The notes: generated by a model from the sequence alone, not told the origin. Shown: positions 51,240 to 62,850, counted from the stretch's first letter. The stretch: DNA of 64,000 nt from Chimaeribacter coloradensis (GCF_002858715.1 NZ_PJZH01000002.1:186001-250000); one strand, 5' to 3'. A program made the numbers and translations.

Positions 51240-52169
51240 TCAGTTATCGCGTTCAATAATAAAACTGGCCAGCGCCTGTAAAGGGGCAGTGTTATACGAT
51301 TCGGCCGCGAGCGGGGCCAGGGCGGCGAGGGCATCCTGATACAGGTCCCAGGCTTTGGTCTGTGCCTGTTCCAGCCCCAGCAGGGCAGGGTAGGTGCTTT
51401 TGCCCAGTTGCTGGTCAGCGCCCTGCCGCTTGCCGATCTTATCGGTATCGCCAATCACATCCAGAATATCGTCCTGCACCTGGAAGGCGAGGCCGATGGC
51501 CTGGGCATAACGGTCCAGCAGCGGCAGCGCCCGGCGGCCCGGCTCACCGGCGGCGTAGGCCCCTAACCGGACAGCCGCGCGGATCAGGGCGCCGGTTTTA
51601 TGGCGGTGGATCTGCTCCAGCGCTGCCAGGCCCACCTGTTGGCCCTCGGCGGCCAGGTCAAGCGCCTGCCCGCCGGCCATCCCGGCGGCACCGCTGGCGG
51701 TCGCCAGTTCAGAAAACATACTTAATCTATCATGGATAGCCACGCCCGGCATCGGCGCATCGGCCAGAATGGAAAATGCCAGGGTTTGCAGCGAATCACC
51801 GGCCAGGATGGCACACGCCTCACCAAACTTCTTATGGCAGGTGGGCTGGCCGCGGCGCAGGTCGTCGTCATCCATCGCCGGCAGATCGTCATGGATCAGG
51901 GAGTAGGCGTGGATAGACTCCACGGCCGCAGCGGGCGCATCCAGCGCGTCGGCCCTCAGCCCGAACATCTCACCCGTCGCGTAGACCAGGTAAGGGCGCA
52001 GGCGTTTGCCGCCCAGCAGCGCACCGTAGCGCATCGCCGCGGTCAGCTCGGGATCGGGGCTGTGGCGCGCGGCGATGTAGCCGTCCAGCGCCTGATCAAT
52101 ACGTTGCTGGCACGCCTGAAGGCGCGCAGGGAAATCGGTCACAGCCGCCTGTGAGTCGTCGTGGTCCAT
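51240..52169 (-). CDS. ispA: Farnesyl diphosphate synthase
   Basis: 309 residues (E. coli 299). Head-to-tail prenyltransferase making geranyl and farnesyl diphosphate. The first aspartate-rich motif DDLPAMDDDD lies in IHAYSLIHDDLPAMDDDD, the second is DDILD in FQVQDDILDVIGD, and GGKRLRP and KTGALI are in place. The N-terminus is about 10 residues longer than E. coli's. The start lies 5 bases after the xseB stop, and an in-frame internal start is possible. dxs follows after 33 bases. Confidence 0.96.
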   Translation of the reverse strand: MDHDDSQAAVTDFPARLQACQQRIDQALDGYIAARHSPDPELTAAMRYGALLGGKRLRPYLVYATGEMFGLRADALDAPAAAVESIHAYSLIHDDLPAMDDDDLRRGQPTCHKKFGEACAILAGDSLQTLAFSILADAPMPGVAIHDRLSMFSELATASGAAGMAGGQALDLAAEGQQVGLAALEQIHRHKTGALIRAAVRLGAYAAGEPGRRALPLLDRYAQAIGLAFQVQDDILDVIGDTDKIGKRQGADQQLGKSTYPALLGLEQAQTKAWDLYQDALAALAPLAAESYNTAPLQALASFIIERDN

Positions 52170-52174
52170 AAAAG

Positions 52175-52423
52175 TTACTCAGCTTCCGGGGTAAAGGGGG
52201 CCAGCGGGGCGTCAGGATCGTTATCGTTCTCCAGCAGGATCTGTACCCGCTGTTCGGCCTGTTGCAGGGTTTGCTGCCCCTGACGTGCCAGTTGCACGCC
52301 GCGTTCGAATTCGTTCAGCGCCTCTTCCAGCGGCAGATCACCAGACTCAAGACGGGTAACGATCTGCTCCAGCTCGCCGAGGGCGGCTTCAAAATTGGCG
52401 GGTGGTACGGCTTTTTTTGGCAT
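52175..52423 (-). CDS. xseB: Exodeoxyribonuclease VII small subunit
   Basis: 82 residues (E. coli 80). Small helical subunit of ExoVII, which degrades single-stranded DNA. Pattern: [33 protein letters not shown], then [15 protein letters not shown]. First gene of the xseB-ispA-dxs operon, divergent from thiI with a 260-base gap. Confidence 0.96.
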   Translation of the reverse strand: MPKKAVPPANFEAALGELEQIVTRLESGDLPLEEALNEFERGVQLARQGQQTLQQAEQRVQILLENDNDPDAPLAPFTPEAE

Positions 52424-52554
52424 AGTTCTCTTTTACTGTCATAAGTTGGGCGGCGCGGCCGGTGGCATCACACCGCGCTCAGCGCAGGGCGCAGGCATGG
52501 GTATTATTGATCGCATAAAGTGCATGGTTTTGCGCGCAGCCTATCCTGTAATGA

Positions 52555-52563
52555 TGATATACT
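52555..52563 (+). promoter_or_regulatory. Extended -10 promoter of thiI
   Basis: TGATATACT is an extended -10 element (TGn-TATACT). No good -35 is seen at the right spacing, which extended -10 promoters do not need. It lies about 120 bases before the thiI start. The rest of the 260-base divergent region shows no gene. Confidence 0.4.
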
Positions 52564-52683
52564 GCGCGGCTTGAACAGTAGGGGTACGGCACAGGGCCCG
52601 CCCGCTATGACTCACTTTCTGATTTTAGATCGTTATTCACACACTGACGACCTACTCATTCACACCTTAAATGAAAGACCGCC

Positions 52684-54132
52684 ATGAAGTTTATCATTAA
52701 ATTGTTCCCGGAAATCACCATCAAGAGTCAATCAGTGCGTTTGCGCTTCATTAAGATTCTTGCCAGCAACATCCGCAACGTGCTGAAGGACCTGGATGAG
52801 ACGCTGGCGGTGGTGCGCCACTGGGATAATATCGAAGTCCGCAGCAAAGATGAAAGCAAGCGTGATCTCCTCTGTGACGCCCTGACCCGTATCCCGGGTA
52901 TCCACCATGTGCTGGAAGTGGAAGAGCGTAACTACACCGATCTGCACAACATCTTTGAGCAGACGCTGGAGGCGTACCGGGCTGAGCTGGAAGGGAAAAC
53001 CTTTTGCGTGCGCGTGAAGCGCCGCGGCAAGCACGAGTTTACCTCCGGCGACGTGGAGCGTTACGTCGGCGGCGGCCTGAACCAGCACATCGACTCCGCG
53101 CGCGTGAACCTGACGCAGCCGGAAATCACGGTGAAGCTGGAGGTCAATGATGACAAACTGGTGCTGATCAAGGCGCGCCACACCGGCCTGGCGGGCTACC
53201 CGATCGGCACGCAGGAAGATGTGATGTCCCTGATTTCCGGCGGGTTTGACTCCGGCGTCTCCAGCTACATGCTGATGCGCCGCGGCTGCCGCGTCCACTA
53301 CTGCTTCTTCAATCTCGGCGGCGCGGCCCATGAGATTGGCGTGAAGCAGGTGGCGCACTACCTGTGGAACCGTTTCGGCAGCTCGCACCGCGTCCGTTTT
53401 GTGGCGATTGATTTCGAGCCGGTGGTGGGTGAGATCCTGGAGAAAGTGGATGACGGCCAGATGGGCGTGGTGCTCAAGCGCATGATGGTGCGCGCCGCGT
53501 CGCAGGTAGCGGAGCGCTACGGCGTGCAGGCGCTGGTGACCGGTGAGGCGCTGGGGCAGGTTTCCAGCCAGACCCTGACCAACCTGCGCCTGATCGACAA
53601 CGCCAGTGATACCCTGATCCTGCGCCCGCTGATCGCCCACGACAAAGAGCACATCATCAAGATTGCGCGTGAGATCGGCACCGAAGATTTTGCCAAGACC
53701 ATGCCGGAGTACTGCGGCGTGATCTCCAAAAGCCCGACGGTGAAAGCGGTGAAAGGCAAGATCGAGGCGGAAGAGGCGCTGTTCAACTTCGAGATCCTTG
53801 ACCGGGTGGTGAGCGAGGCGAAAAACGTGGATATCCGCGAAATCGCTGAGCAGACCCAGGAGCAGGTGGAAGAGGTGGAAACCGTCGCGGCCTTCGCGCC
53901 GACCGACGTGCTGCTGGACATCCGCTCCCCGGATGAGCAGGATGACCGCCCGCTGGCCGTGAGCGACGTCGAGGTAAAACCGCTGCCGTTCTACAAACTC
54001 AGCACCCAGTTCGGCGATCTCGACCAGAGCAAAACCTACCTGCTCTATTGCGATCGCGGCGTGATGAGCCGTTTGCAGGCGCTTTACCTGCGCGAGCAGG
54101 GCTTCGGCAACGTGAAAGTCTACCGCCCGTAA
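52684..54132 (+). CDS. thiI: tRNA 4-thiouridine synthase / thiamine sulfurtransferase ThiI
   Basis: 482 residues, the E. coli length. Adds sulfur to U8 of tRNA and supplies sulfur to ThiS for thiazole synthesis. N-terminal ferredoxin-like and THUMP domains (1-165), PP-loop [10 protein letters not shown] at 185-194, and a C-terminal rhodanese domain. The two key cysteines, C344 (PEYCGVIS) and C456 (YCDRGV), are at exactly the E. coli positions, so both the tRNA and thiamine roles should be intact. Confidence 0.97.
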   Translation: MKFIIKLFPEITIKSQSVRLRFIKILASNIRNVLKDLDETLAVVRHWDNIEVRSKDESKRDLLCDALTRIPGIHHVLEVEERNYTDLHNIFEQTLEAYRAELEGKTFCVRVKRRGKHEFTSGDVERYVGGGLNQHIDSARVNLTQPEITVKLEVNDDKLVLIKARHTGLAGYPIGTQEDVMSLISGGFDSGVSSYMLMRRGCRVHYCFFNLGGAAHEIGVKQVAHYLWNRFGSSHRVRFVAIDFEPVVGEILEKVDDGQMGVVLKRMMVRAASQVAERYGVQALVTGEALGQVSSQTLTNLRLIDNASDTLILRPLIAHDKEHIIKIAREIGTEDFAKTMPEYCGVISKSPTVKAVKGKIEAEEALFNFEILDRVVSEAKNVDIREIAEQTQEQVEEVETVAAFAPTDVLLDIRSPDEQDDRPLAVSDVEVKPLPFYKLSTQFGDLDQSKTYLLYCDRGVMSRLQALYLREQGFGNVKVYRP

Positions 54133-54147
54133 CGCACCGGGCAGGGT

Positions 54148-54184
54148 AAAAAAACCGGGTTGCCGTAAGGCACCCGGTTTTTTT
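54148..54184. terminator. Bidirectional terminator between thiI and yajL
   Basis: AACCGGG/CCCGGTT stem capped by TGCC-gtaa-GGCA, with A7 to the left and T7 to the right. Confidence 0.92.
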
Positions 54185-54194
54185 ATGGGGACGA

Positions 54195-54803
54195 TCACGC
54201 CTGGGCAGGCAGGTGATCCTGGTAATCGTAGATGCCCGGTGCCAGCACCAGCTGGGCCGCCACTTCCGCCGCCTTCGCTTTCCCCAGCAGCAGGTCAATC
54301 AGCTTCAGGGAGAAATCCATCGCGGTGCCCGGCCCCTGGCTGGTCAACAGCTTCACGCGCGGGTCGTAAACCACGCGTTTGTCCATCCACTTCTCCGGGC
54401 TGATCTTCTCTTTCAGCGCCGGGAAGCCGGTGATGTTGGCGATCGGGAAGAGCTGGTGGTGCTCCAGCACCAGCGCCGGAGCCGCGCAGATCGCCGCCAC
54501 CAGTTTGCCGCTGGTGTGCATCTGGCGCACCTTTTCCACCAGCAGCGGGCTGTCGCGGAAGCATTCTGCGCCGGGCGTGCCGCCGGGCAGCACAATGGCG
54601 TCGTGCGGGTCATCCGCCACCGCCACCAGCGTGGTGTCCGCCAGCAGGCGCACCCCGCGTGAACAGACGATCTCGCGTGCGCCATCCCCGGCGACGCTGG
54701 CGGTGACCACCCTGGCCCCGGCGCGCACCAGCAGGTCAATCACCGTGACGGCCTCAATCTCTTCGCTACCAGGTGCCAGACAGACCAGAACGGTTACGCT
54801 CAT
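54195..54803 (-). CDS. yajL: DJ-1/PfpI family chaperone/deglycase YajL
   Basis: 202 residues (E. coli 196). Oxidative-stress chaperone of the DJ-1 family. The reactive cysteine is in [11 protein letters not shown], with the glutamate of [10 protein letters not shown] near the start. The frame opens far upstream (54974), but the ATG at 54803 with AGGAAAG aligns with E. coli. The first 38 bases overlap the 3' end of panE, so the genes are transcribed together. Confidence 0.95.
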   Translation of the reverse strand: MSVTVLVCLAPGSEEIEAVTVIDLLVRAGARVVTASVAGDGAREIVCSRGVRLLADTTLVAVADDPHDAIVLPGGTPGAECFRDSPLLVEKVRQMHTSGKLVAAICAAPALVLEHHQLFPIANITGFPALKEKISPEKWMDKRVVYDPRVKLLTSQGPGTAMDFSLKLIDLLLGKAKAAEVAAQLVLAPGIYDYQDHLPAQA

Positions 54804-55677
54804 ACTCACTTTCCTTCTGTTTAATGTGTTCGAATAACCGGGTGTTCTCCGGCAGGTGCAGGCCGTGGCGACGGGCGCGGCGCAGCAGGTAACCGGTAAT
54901 ATAATCGATCTCAGTGTGGCGCTGGGCGCGGACATCCTGCAGCATTGAGGAGTGGTTGGCGGCGGTGCGCTCAATCACGTCATAGACATAGGCCAGCAGG
55001 GTGTCGGTGGCGGTATGGAACCCCTCAAACACCATCACCTGCGCCGCCTCCCGGCAGAGGCGCTCGATCTGTTCCGGGTAGGCGGTCAGCCCGCCGTTGG
55101 GGCAGCCGTAAATGGCGGTAAGCGGGTTAATCACGCAATTCACCACCAGCTTTTTCCAGTTGGCGGCGGCAATCGCATCGTGCCAGGCGACATCCGGCAG
55201 GGCGTGGTGCAGCGTCTCTGCCAGGTGGCTCATCGCCCGCCCGCGCGGCGAGGAGGGGCCGATGTGGGTTATGCCCCGCGCCACATGCAGGATGGTGTTG
55301 CCGTCGCGCCGGGCGGCGTGGGTCGTCACCCCCTGCAGAATCGGCAGGGTATTGGCGGGCAGTTCATCCTGCGTGCCCATGCCGTTGTGCAGCAGCAGCA
55401 GGGTGCAGTCGGGGTGGAGCTGCGGCAGCAGCGGGATCAGTGCGCCGGAGACCTGCCACGCCTTGAGCGTCACCAGCAGCAGTTCGCTCTCTGCCAGATG
55501 CACCGGGTCATTGGCAGGCAGGGTGTGGTTATGGGCGGTGCCGTCTTCGTCGATGACGTTGACCAGGCAGAAGGGCTGGGGCACCCGCAACCAGCCCTGG
55601 ACATCATGCCCCTGGCGGCAGAGGGCGGAGAGCCAGACCTGCCCCAGCGCGCCACAACCCAGTACGGTGATTTTCAT
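54766..55677 (-). CDS. panE: 2-dehydropantoate 2-reductase
   Basis: 303 residues, the E. coli length. NADPH-dependent reduction of ketopantoate to pantoate for coenzyme A. Rossmann motif GCGALGQVW at 7-15, catalytic lysine in [17 protein letters not shown], and a helical C-terminal domain containing [30 protein letters not shown] precedes the ATG at 55677, which is chosen over 55704. It overlaps yajL by 38 bases. Confidence 0.96.
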   Translation of the reverse strand: MKITVLGCGALGQVWLSALCRQGHDVQGWLRVPQPFCLVNVIDEDGTAHNHTLPANDPVHLAESELLLVTLKAWQVSGALIPLLPQLHPDCTLLLLHNGMGTQDELPANTLPILQGVTTHAARRDGNTILHVARGITHIGPSSPRGRAMSHLAETLHHALPDVAWHDAIAAANWKKLVVNCVINPLTAIYGCPNGGLTAYPEQIERLCREAAQVMVFEGFHTATDTLLAYVYDVIERTAANHSSMLQDVRAQRHTEIDYITGYLLRRARRHGLHLPENTRLFEHIKQKESEYERNRSGLSGTW

Positions 55678-55874
55678 GTTTCCTCCCTTGGCCATGAGCG
55701 GCAACCGGTGCGGCTCTTCCGGCAGGCCCGCCTATCCGGGAGTATAGACTTTCCTGCCACTGGCGCGGGCAGTATGCCGCCTGCGCTGCCGCCATGCCAG
55801 AGGCAGCCGCGATTTTGCATCCGGCGGGGAAGCGGTTATCATGCTCGCCATGTCGGGTTAAGGGAGAAATGACA

Positions 55875-56366
55875 ATGCCATCTTTCGATATTGTGTCTGA
55901 AATTGATATGCAGGAAGTCCGCAATGCGGTGGAAAATGCCAGCCGTGAGCTGACCAACCGCTGGGATTTCCGGAATGTGCCGGCCAGCTTTGAGCTGAAC
56001 GAGAAGAACGAGTCGATTAAAGTCGCCAGCGAGTCTGACTTCCAGGTCAACCAGCTGATTGATATTCTGCGTGAAAAGCTGAGCAAGCGCGGGATTGAGG
56101 GCGGCGCGCTGGAGATCCCGGAGCAGATGGATCACAGCGGCAAAACCTACAGCGTGGAGGCGAAACTGCACTCCGGGATTGAAGCGGCGCTGGCGAAAAA
56201 GATCGTGAAACTGATCAAAGACAGCAAGCTGAAAGTCCAGGTGCAGGTGCAGGGTGAAGAGGTGCGGGTCACCGGCAAAGCACGTGATGATTTGCAGAGC
56301 GTGATGCAGCTGGTGCGCGGCTCCGATCTGGGCCAGCCGTTCCAGTTTAAGAATTTCCGCGACTGA
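55875..56366 (+). CDS. yajQ: Nucleotide-binding protein YajQ
   Basis: 163 residues, the E. coli length. UPF0234 family of two ferredoxin-like domains. Relatives bind nucleotides, including cyclic-di-GMP in Xanthomonas and Pseudomonas. Signature: [19 protein letters not shown] at the N-terminus, [10 protein letters not shown] and the C-terminal [11 protein letters not shown]. The ATG at 55875 follows GGGAG. An ATG two codons earlier is also possible. It shares a terminator with yajR. Confidence 0.95.
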   Translation: MPSFDIVSEIDMQEVRNAVENASRELTNRWDFRNVPASFELNEKNESIKVASESDFQVNQLIDILREKLSKRGIEGGALEIPEQMDHSGKTYSVEAKLHSGIEAALAKKIVKLIKDSKLKVQVQVQGEEVRVTGKARDDLQSVMQLVRGSDLGQPFQFKNFRD

Positions 56367-56382
56367 TCGCGACACCGTAACG

Positions 56383-56412
56383 AAAAAGAGCCGCATCAGC
56401 GGCTCTTTTTTT
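56383..56412. terminator. Bidirectional terminator between yajQ and yajR
   Basis: AGAGCCGC-atca-GCGGCTCT stem with flanking A5 and T7. Confidence 0.92.
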
Positions 56413-56428
56413 ATGCCCAACGGGCGGC

Positions 56429-57796
56429 TCAGGCCACGTCGACCAGCTGCTCCAGCGTTTGCCGGTTGGTGATTTTGCTGTCGATTTTAATGTAGGCGCT
56501 GCGCTCTTCCGGCACCACCACCACATCGGCCACGCCCGGCTGTGCACGCAGCCGGGAAGCCAGCGCTGCATCATTCACGGCCAGGTCAGAAAGCATGATG
56601 CGCAGGCTGCTGACGTAGGGCGGCTCCTGCATGGTCGCGCTGACCAGGAACCAGACCAGGGCGATCGCCGCACAGGCCATAAACACTGCGCCGGCCCCGG
56701 CCAGGCCGAAGATCCAGCCGCCTAAACTGCCGCCGATCGCCACGCCGATAAACTGGCTGGTGGAGTAAACGCCCATCGCCGTGCCTTTGTAACCGGCCGG
56801 GGACTCTTTGCTGATCAATGACGGCAGGATCGCTTCCATCAGGTTAAAGGCGAGGAAGAAGAGCTGGATGCCTGCGATAATCACCCAGAGGTGATGGCCG
56901 CCGGCAGACCAGAGCACCAGCTCGGCCAGCAGCAGCACCGCCACACAGCTCATAAACACCTGCTTCATGCGGCGTTTCTTTTCGGCGTAGATGATGAACG
57001 GGATCACCGCGACGAACGAGGTCAGCATCGTCACCAGGTAGACCTTCCAGTGTTCGCTGGGCGGGAAACCGGCCTGTTCCATCACCCGCGGCAGCACCAC
57101 AAAGCTGGACATCAGCAGAATGTGCAGGCACATGATGCCGAAGTTGAGCTTCAGCAGTTTGCGGTTGCCCAGCACCTTGGTGAAACTCCCTTTGACCATG
57201 CTGGATTCGCGGTTCAGCACATGGCGGGAGGCGTTGGGCACCACCATCAGCGTAATGGCGATGCCGCACAGCGCCAGCAGGGCGATCATCCAGAACAGGG
57301 CGTGCAGGCCCAGCGCGTGGGTAATGATCGGCCCAAGCACCATCGCAATCGCAAAGGTGATGCCGAAGCTGATGCCGATAAACGCCATCGCTTTGGTACG
57401 GTTCTGTTCACGCGTCAGGTCTGAGAGCAGGGCCATCACGGCGGCGGCAATCGCGCCGGAGCCTTGCAGGGCGCGGCCCAGGATCACGCCCCAGATGGAG
57501 TCCGTCACGGCGGCGATCACGCTGCCGAATGCAAAAATGCCTAAGCCGAACACAATCAGCGGCTTGCGGCCGATGCGGTCAGAAAGCAGGCCAAACGGGA
57601 TCTGGAAAATCGCCTGTGCCAGCCCGTAAATGCCGATCGCGATACCGATCAGCGCTTCGCTGGCACCGGAGAGCGCCATGCCGTAGGTCGTCAGCACCGG
57701 CAGTACCATAAACATGCCGAGCATCCGTAAAGAGAATACTGTCCCTAATCCCCATGTCGCCCGGCTTTCCAGCGGGGTCATTTGGTTATCTTTCAT
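56429..57796 (-). CDS. yajR: MFS transporter YajR
   Basis: 455 residues (E. coli 454). Proton-driven major facilitator of unknown substrate with 12 membrane segments and the family's extra C-terminal YAM domain (about 385-455, ferredoxin-like, ending SAYIKIDSKITNRQTLEQ). Motif A LLSDRIGRKPLI follows the second helix. The ATG at 57796 has GAGG 5 bases upstream. A GTG two codons earlier is in frame. The gene is well separated from the cyo operon. Confidence 0.95.
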   Translation of the reverse strand: MKDNQMTPLESRATWGLGTVFSLRMLGMFMVLPVLTTYGMALSGASEALIGIAIGIYGLAQAIFQIPFGLLSDRIGRKPLIVFGLGIFAFGSVIAAVTDSIWGVILGRALQGSGAIAAAVMALLSDLTREQNRTKAMAFIGISFGITFAIAMVLGPIITHALGLHALFWMIALLALCGIAITLMVVPNASRHVLNRESSMVKGSFTKVLGNRKLLKLNFGIMCLHILLMSSFVVLPRVMEQAGFPPSEHWKVYLVTMLTSFVAVIPFIIYAEKKRRMKQVFMSCVAVLLLAELVLWSAGGHHLWVIIAGIQLFFLAFNLMEAILPSLISKESPAGYKGTAMGVYSTSQFIGVAIGGSLGGWIFGLAGAGAVFMACAAIALVWFLVSATMQEPPYVSSLRIMLSDLAVNDAALASRLRAQPGVADVVVVPEERSAYIKIDSKITNRQTLEQLVDVA

Positions 57797-57959
57797 TACC
57801 ACCTCAAAATGACAAACTGCGTCATTGTAGTGTTGTTAAGGCATTGCGGTAAATCGCCGGATGTTTAGCAGATATTACCGTCAGGTTGCTCCTGAAACCA
57901 TCAAGGCAAGCAGGCAGAAAAAACAGAGAGGAAGGGCGGAGAGGGCAGGGGAGGGGGGC

Positions 57960-57992
57960 AAAAAAAAAGTGAAGTGCCGGGGCACTTCACTT
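57960..57992 (-). terminator. Terminator of the cyo operon
   Basis: On the minus strand a 12-bp stem (arms 57967-57978 and 57981-57992, sequence AAGTGAAGTGCC and complement) ends in a T9 tail from the A-run at 57960-57968. It lies 24 bases beyond the cyoE stop. Confidence 0.92.
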
Positions 57993-58015
57993 GATCAGAT
58001 GCGCGGCGGCGCAGG

Positions 58016-58903
58016 TTACCAGACGTACGTCAGCAGGGTGCCGGTCGCCGGGACATTGAAGTCCACGGACATCATGACGCTCAGCGAGGTAATCGCCACG
58101 ATAGAGAAGACGAACAGTTTGCGCGCCCAGACTTTATCGTTAGAGGTTTTGTACCCACGCAGGGCCATGCCCAGCCACCAGACGCTCACCGCGGCTGCCA
58201 CCACCAGGTATTTATACCCGGCGTAGCCACCCAGCGAGAGCATCACGGTTGCCACCATAAACGCCAGGATATAGAGCGTGATGTGGTTCTTCGCGACCGA
58301 GATGCCTTTCACCACCGGCAGAACCGGGATGTTGGCAGCCTGATAATCCTTGAAGCGGAAAATCGCGATCGCGTAGGAGTGCGGCATCTGCCAGAGGCTG
58401 AAAATCAGCAGCAGAATCAACGCACCGGCATCAAACTCATTGCTCACCGCGCAGTAACCAATCACCGGCGGCGCAGCGCCGGAGAGGCTGCCAATCAGCG
58501 TGCCGTACACAGAGTTACGCTTCATGTAGAGGCTATACACCCCGACATAAATGATGAACCCTGCCAGCGCCAGCCACATGGACAGCGCATTGGCTGCGAA
58601 ATAGAGCAACGCGCCGCCGGCAATACCCAACAAGGTCGCATACACCAGGCTGATTTTCGGCTGAATAAGGCCCTTCACCAGGACCCGGTTCTTCGTTCTC
58701 TCCATTTTCTTGTCGATGTCGCGGTCAATGTAGTTGTTAAATACACAGCCCGACGCGACAACCAACGAGACGCCCACCAGGGTAGCGAGGAAGAGGGGGT
58801 AATCAATGTTCCCTTTGGAAGCAAGGAGGAACCCCCCGACGACAGAAATTAAATTACCGAAAATAATTCCTGGTTTTGTTACTTGCAGGTATTGCTTAAT
58901 CAT
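58016..58903 (-). CDS. cyoE: Protoheme IX farnesyltransferase
   Basis: 295 residues (E. coli 296). Inner-membrane UbiA-type prenyltransferase converting heme B to heme O for cytochrome bo3. The aspartate motif [15 protein letters not shown] is at about 52-66, with a second polar motif [15 protein letters not shown]. About 9 membrane segments. Last gene of cyoABCDE. It follows cyoD after 16 bases. It would use the farnesyl diphosphate made by IspA, also encoded in this window. Confidence 0.96.
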   Translation of the reverse strand: MIKQYLQVTKPGIIFGNLISVVGGFLLASKGNIDYPLFLATLVGVSLVVASGCVFNNYIDRDIDKKMERTKNRVLVKGLIQPKISLVYATLLGIAGGALLYFAANALSMWLALAGFIIYVGVYSLYMKRNSVYGTLIGSLSGAAPPVIGYCAVSNEFDAGALILLLIFSLWQMPHSYAIAIFRFKDYQAANIPVLPVVKGISVAKNHITLYILAFMVATVMLSLGGYAGYKYLVVAAAVSVWWLGMALRGYKTSNDKVWARKLFVFSIVAITSLSVMMSVDFNVPATGTLLTYVW

Positions 58904-58919
58904 CGTGCAACTCGGCTCG

Positions 58920-59252
58920 TTAACTGACCATCATATTGAGGTTGAGGTTGTACATAATCCAGAGTGAGCCCACAACGACGATGAGAATGATCATAGCGGT
59001 GAACAGGAACGCCACCAGGTTCCAGCGCTCTTCCGACGACGTGTTCATGTGCAGGAAGTACACCAGGTGCACCACAATCTGGATCACCGCCATCGCGACA
59101 ACCGTGCCGAGGATGGTGGCATGAGAGGCAGTGCCGTTCATCACCATCCAGAACGGAATGATCGTCAGGATGACAGAGAGGACGAACCCAATCAGGTAGC
59201 TCTTCATGCTGCCGTGGCTGGCGCCGCCGTGCCCTGTAGAAGAATGACTCAT
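58920..59252 (-). CDS. cyoD: Cytochrome bo3 oxidase subunit IV
   Basis: 110 residues (E. coli 109). Three-helix accessory subunit of the ubiquinol oxidase. [20 protein letters not shown] is the N-terminus, and the helices lie at about 17-38, 45-66 and 80-103. The longer open frame (to 59333) lies inside cyoC and is rejected. The ATG overlaps the cyoC stop by one base (TAATG). Confidence 0.95.
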   Translation of the reverse strand: MSHSSTGHGGASHGSMKSYLIGFVLSVILTIIPFWMVMNGTASHATILGTVVAMAVIQIVVHLVYFLHMNTSSEERWNLVAFLFTAMIILIVVVGSLWIMYNLNLNMMVS

Positions 59253-59866
59253 TACATGGCCCCCATCAGATAGACAACGGTAAATACACAGATCCAAACA
59301 ACGTCCAGGAAGTGCCAGAACAGGCTCAGGCACATCAGGCGGGTTTTGTTCACTGAGGTCAGGCCGCGGTTTTTCACCTGAATCATCATCACGATGATCC
59401 AGATAAGACCGGTGGTCACGTGCAGGCCGTGCGTCCCTACCAGGGTAAAGAAGGCAGAGAGGAAGGCGCTGCGGCCCGGCCCGAAGCCTTCGGCGATCAG
59501 GTGATGGAATTCATAGATTTCCATGCAGATGAAGCCGAGGCCGAACAGGAAGGTCAGGAACAACCAGGTGTTGACGCCGCTTTTGTTACCTTTGTTCATG
59601 GCCAGCATGGCCATGCCGTAGGTGATACTACTGAACAGCAGGCAGAAGGTTTCGACCAGAACGAACGGCAGTTCGAAAATGTCTTTACCAGAGGGACCGC
59701 CTGCGGTCCCGTTTACCAGTACCGCATACGTCGCGAACAAGCTCGCGAACAGTACGCAGTCGCTCATCAGGTAGATCCAGAAGCCAAAGACTTTGGTCCC
59801 ACCTGCATCGTGGTGCCCATGCTCCGCATGGGCTACGTTGTGGTTAGTCAGAGTATCAGTTGACAT
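59252..59866 (-). CDS. cyoC: Cytochrome bo3 oxidase subunit III
   Basis: 204 residues, the E. coli length. Five-helix subunit III of the heme-copper ubiquinol oxidase, with the usual [18 protein letters not shown] and [12 protein letters not shown] motifs. Its first 11 bases overlap the end of cyoB. Confidence 0.96.
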   Translation of the reverse strand: MSTDTLTNHNVAHAEHGHHDAGGTKVFGFWIYLMSDCVLFASLFATYAVLVNGTAGGPSGKDIFELPFVLVETFCLLFSSITYGMAMLAMNKGNKSGVNTWLFLTFLFGLGFICMEIYEFHHLIAEGFGPGRSAFLSAFFTLVGTHGLHVTTGLIWIIVMMIQVKNRGLTSVNKTRLMCLSLFWHFLDVVWICVFTVVYLMGAM

Positions 59867-61847
59867 GTTTCACGCCTGCTTTGCTGATTTGTTCAAAATG
59901 TTGGTTCTCAATACGCTCGATTTCGGCAACCGGCACATAGTAGTCAACATCGTTGTCGAAGCTTTTCGCGATCCAGGCCACAACCATCATCAGGAAGCCC
60001 ACGATAGCCAGCCACCAGATGTCCCAGATAGCGGCGAAACCGAATACCAGGCTGCCGAAGGCAATGACGATACCCATACCGGAGTTTTTCGGCATGTGGA
60101 TCTCTTCATACTTGGCCGGCTTCTTATACGCTTCGCCTTTTTCTTTCATGTCCCAGAATGCGTCACGGTCGTGAACATCCGGTACCACAGCGAAGTTATA
60201 GAACGGCGGCGGGGAAGAGGTCGCCCACTCCAGGGTACGCGCGCCCCACGGGTCACCGGTCAGGTCACGGTTCTGGTCACGGTCACGTACCGAGACGAAG
60301 AGCATGATCAGCTGGCAGAGGATACCGCAGGCAATCAGTGCCGCACCAAACGCCGCCACCATCAGCATCGGGTGGAATTCCGGGTCGATGTTCTGGCTCA
60401 GACGACGGGTCATCCCCATGAAGCCCAGCACGTACAGCGGCATAAAGGCCACGAAGAAACCGATGATCCAGAACCAGAAGGAGCGGACCGCCCATTTCTC
60501 ATTCAGCATGAAGCCGAAGGATTTCGGGAACCAGTAAGTCAGGCCGGCGAAGCAACCGAACACCACACCACCGATGATAACGTTGTGGAAGTGGGCAATC
60601 AGGAACAGGCTGTTGTGCAGCACGAAGTCCGCACCCGGTACGGCCAGCAGCACGCCGGTCATCCCACCGATGGAGAAGGTGATGATGAAGCCAACGGTCC
60701 ACAGCATCGCGGAGTTGAACTGGATACGGCCCTGATACATGGTGAACAGCCAGTTGAAGATTTTCACCCCGGTCGGGATGGAAATAATCATGGTGGCGAT
60801 ACCGAAGAAGGCGTTAACGTTCGCGCCGGACCCCATGGTGAAGAAGTGGTGCAGCCAGACGATGAACGACAGAACGGTAATCGCGATGGTTGCCCATACC
60901 AGGGAGGTGTAACCGAACAGACGCTTCTTGGAGAAGGTCGCGGTCACTTCCGAGAACACACCAAACACCGGCAGAACCAGGATGTACACTTCCGGGTGGC
61001 CCCATGCCCAAATCAGGTTGACATACATCATCATGTTGCCGCCCATATCATTGGTGAAGAAATGGGTGCCCAGATAACGGTCCATCGTCAACAGCGCGAT
61101 GGTCACAGTCAGGATCGGGAAGGAGACGATGATCAGGATGTTGGTGCAGAGTGCCGCCCAGGTAAAGACCGGCATTTTCATCAGCGGCATACCCGGCGCA
61201 CGCATACGCAGGATAGTCGCGAAGAAGTTAACACCTGTCAGCAGGGTACCGATACCGGAAATCTGCAAACTCCAGATCCAGTAGTCAACACCGACGCCGG
61301 GGCTGAATTCCTTACCGGACAGCGGCGGGTAGGCCAGCCAGCCGGTCTGCGCGAACTCACCCACACCCAGAGAGATGTTGATCAGCACCACAGCGGCAGC
61401 GGTGAACCAGAAGCTGACGTTGTTCAGGAACGGGAAGGCCACGTCGCGTGCACCAATCTGCAACGGCACGACGATGTTCATCAGACCAATAACGAACGGC
61501 ATCGCCATGAAGAAGATCATGATCACGCCGTGCGCGGTGAAGATTTGGTCAAAGTGATGAGGCGGCAGGAAGCCCGCTTCCCCGGCAGAGGAGAGCGCTT
61601 GCTGGCCACGCATCATGATGGCGTCGGCAAAGCCACGCAGCAGCATGACGAACGCCAGGATGACATACATGATACCGAGTTTTTTGTGGTCAACGGAGGT
61701 CAGCCATTCCGTCCACAGGTACTTCCATTTGCCGAAGTAGGTGATGGCACCGACAAGGCCGGCCCCAAGAACCGCCACAACAGCAAGGGTAATCATAATG
61801 ATGGGTTCGTGATAAGGAACCGCATCAAGCGTTAATTTTCCGAACAT
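59856..61847 (-). CDS. cyoB: Cytochrome bo3 oxidase subunit I
   Basis: 663 residues, the E. coli length. Catalytic subunit with 15 membrane helices, low-spin heme b, and the heme o3-CuB centre where oxygen is reduced while protons are pumped. Key sequences: [12 protein letters not shown] with a heme ligand histidine, [14 protein letters not shown] (CuB histidine and the tyrosine crosslink), HHFFTMGS (CuB histidines), and HFHNVIIGG (heme ligands). It starts 3 bases after cyoA. Confidence 0.97.
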   Translation of the reverse strand: MFGKLTLDAVPYHEPIIMITLAVVAVLGAGLVGAITYFGKWKYLWTEWLTSVDHKKLGIMYVILAFVMLLRGFADAIMMRGQQALSSAGEAGFLPPHHFDQIFTAHGVIMIFFMAMPFVIGLMNIVVPLQIGARDVAFPFLNNVSFWFTAAAVVLINISLGVGEFAQTGWLAYPPLSGKEFSPGVGVDYWIWSLQISGIGTLLTGVNFFATILRMRAPGMPLMKMPVFTWAALCTNILIIVSFPILTVTIALLTMDRYLGTHFFTNDMGGNMMMYVNLIWAWGHPEVYILVLPVFGVFSEVTATFSKKRLFGYTSLVWATIAITVLSFIVWLHHFFTMGSGANVNAFFGIATMIISIPTGVKIFNWLFTMYQGRIQFNSAMLWTVGFIITFSIGGMTGVLLAVPGADFVLHNSLFLIAHFHNVIIGGVVFGCFAGLTYWFPKSFGFMLNEKWAVRSFWFWIIGFFVAFMPLYVLGFMGMTRRLSQNIDPEFHPMLMVAAFGAALIACGILCQLIMLFVSVRDRDQNRDLTGDPWGARTLEWATSSPPPFYNFAVVPDVHDRDAFWDMKEKGEAYKKPAKYEEIHMPKNSGMGIVIAFGSLVFGFAAIWDIWWLAIVGFLMMVVAWIAKSFDNDVDYYVPVAEIERIENQHFEQISKAGVKHVN

Positions 61848-61850
61848 CTT

Positions 61851-62801
61851 TTATTCCTCGGCTCCGGCTTTTGCGTGCTCACCCATGTCCATGCCTTTGC
61901 TCATGTCCATACCGTCCGGCATGGCATCGATATCTTTGTGCGATTTCATCTCGCCCATAAATTTACCAATGACTTCCTGGAACAGACCTGATTTCACGCT
62001 GGAGAAGTACTCAACCGGATGTGCTTCGCTCGGCGCAGCCAGTTTGTTGAACTCATCAGTGCTGTTCAGGGTGTTAGGCGCCTGCTTCACTTTTGCCACC
62101 CAGTTATCAAACTCTTGCTGGTTTGGCGTAGCGATAGCATTGAACTTCATCCCGGAGAAACCGCGACCGCTGAAGTTGGAGGAGATCCCTTTATAGGTTC
62201 CTGCTTCATTAGCGATCAGATGCAGCTGAGTCTGCATACCGGCCATCGCGTAGATTTGTCCGCCCAGTTGGGGAATAAAGAATGAGTTCATTACCGTGTC
62301 AGACGTAACCTTGAACTGCACAGGCACGTTTTTCGGGATAGCGATCTCATTGACGGTGGCGATACCTTGTTCCGGATAGATAAACAGCCATTTCCAGTCC
62401 AGGGCGACCACTTCAATTGTCAGCGGTTTTTGGTCGCTTTCAATCGGTTTGAAGGGGTCCAAAGAGTGGGTGGTTTTCCAGGTTATCGTTGCCAGGATGG
62501 CAATGATAATGATTGGAACGGTCCAGACCACAGCTTCGATCTTGTTGGAGTGGGACCAGTTTGGACTGTACTTAGCGTCTTTGTTGGAAGCGCGATACTT
62601 CCAGGCAAAGGCGAAAGCCATAATGATCACTGGAATAACCACGATCAGCATTAAGCCGATTGCAGTCAGAATCAGTGTTCGTTGCTCATGTCCAATTGCT
62701 CCCTTGGGATCCATTAATGCCGTATTGCAACCACTAAGCATTACCGTGGAAGCAAATAAAGACAACATCCCAATACTTTTATTGTATTTCTCAAGTCTCA
62801 T
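61851..62801 (-). CDS. cyoA: Cytochrome bo3 oxidase subunit II
   Basis: 316 residues (E. coli 315). Lipoprotein subunit with lipobox LSGC, the lipidated cysteine at residue 25. Two membrane helices (about 42-65 and 88-110) are followed by a periplasmic cupredoxin domain without the CuA ligands, as expected for quinol oxidases. [15 protein letters not shown] and the methionine/aspartate-rich tail [14 protein letters not shown] are typical. First gene of the cyo operon, behind a strong promoter. Confidence 0.96.
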   Translation of the reverse strand: MRLEKYNKSIGMLSLFASTVMLSGCNTALMDPKGAIGHEQRTLILTAIGLMLIVVIPVIIMAFAFAWKYRASNKDAKYSPNWSHSNKIEAVVWTVPIIIIAILATITWKTTHSLDPFKPIESDQKPLTIEVVALDWKWLFIYPEQGIATVNEIAIPKNVPVQFKVTSDTVMNSFFIPQLGGQIYAMAGMQTQLHLIANEAGTYKGISSNFSGRGFSGMKFNAIATPNQQEFDNWVAKVKQAPNTLNSTDEFNKLAAPSEAHPVEYFSSVKSGLFQEVIGKFMGEMKSHKDIDAMPDGMDMSKGMDMGEHAKAGAEE

Positions 62802-62850
62802 CTAACGACCTCAATTACAAGGGCTCTATTGTCGTTTCATGTGTGCGGGC

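Noticed and set aside
59793-61835. 680-codon plus-strand open frame opposite cyoB
   Set aside because: Antisense artefact of a conserved oxidase gene; no domain seen.
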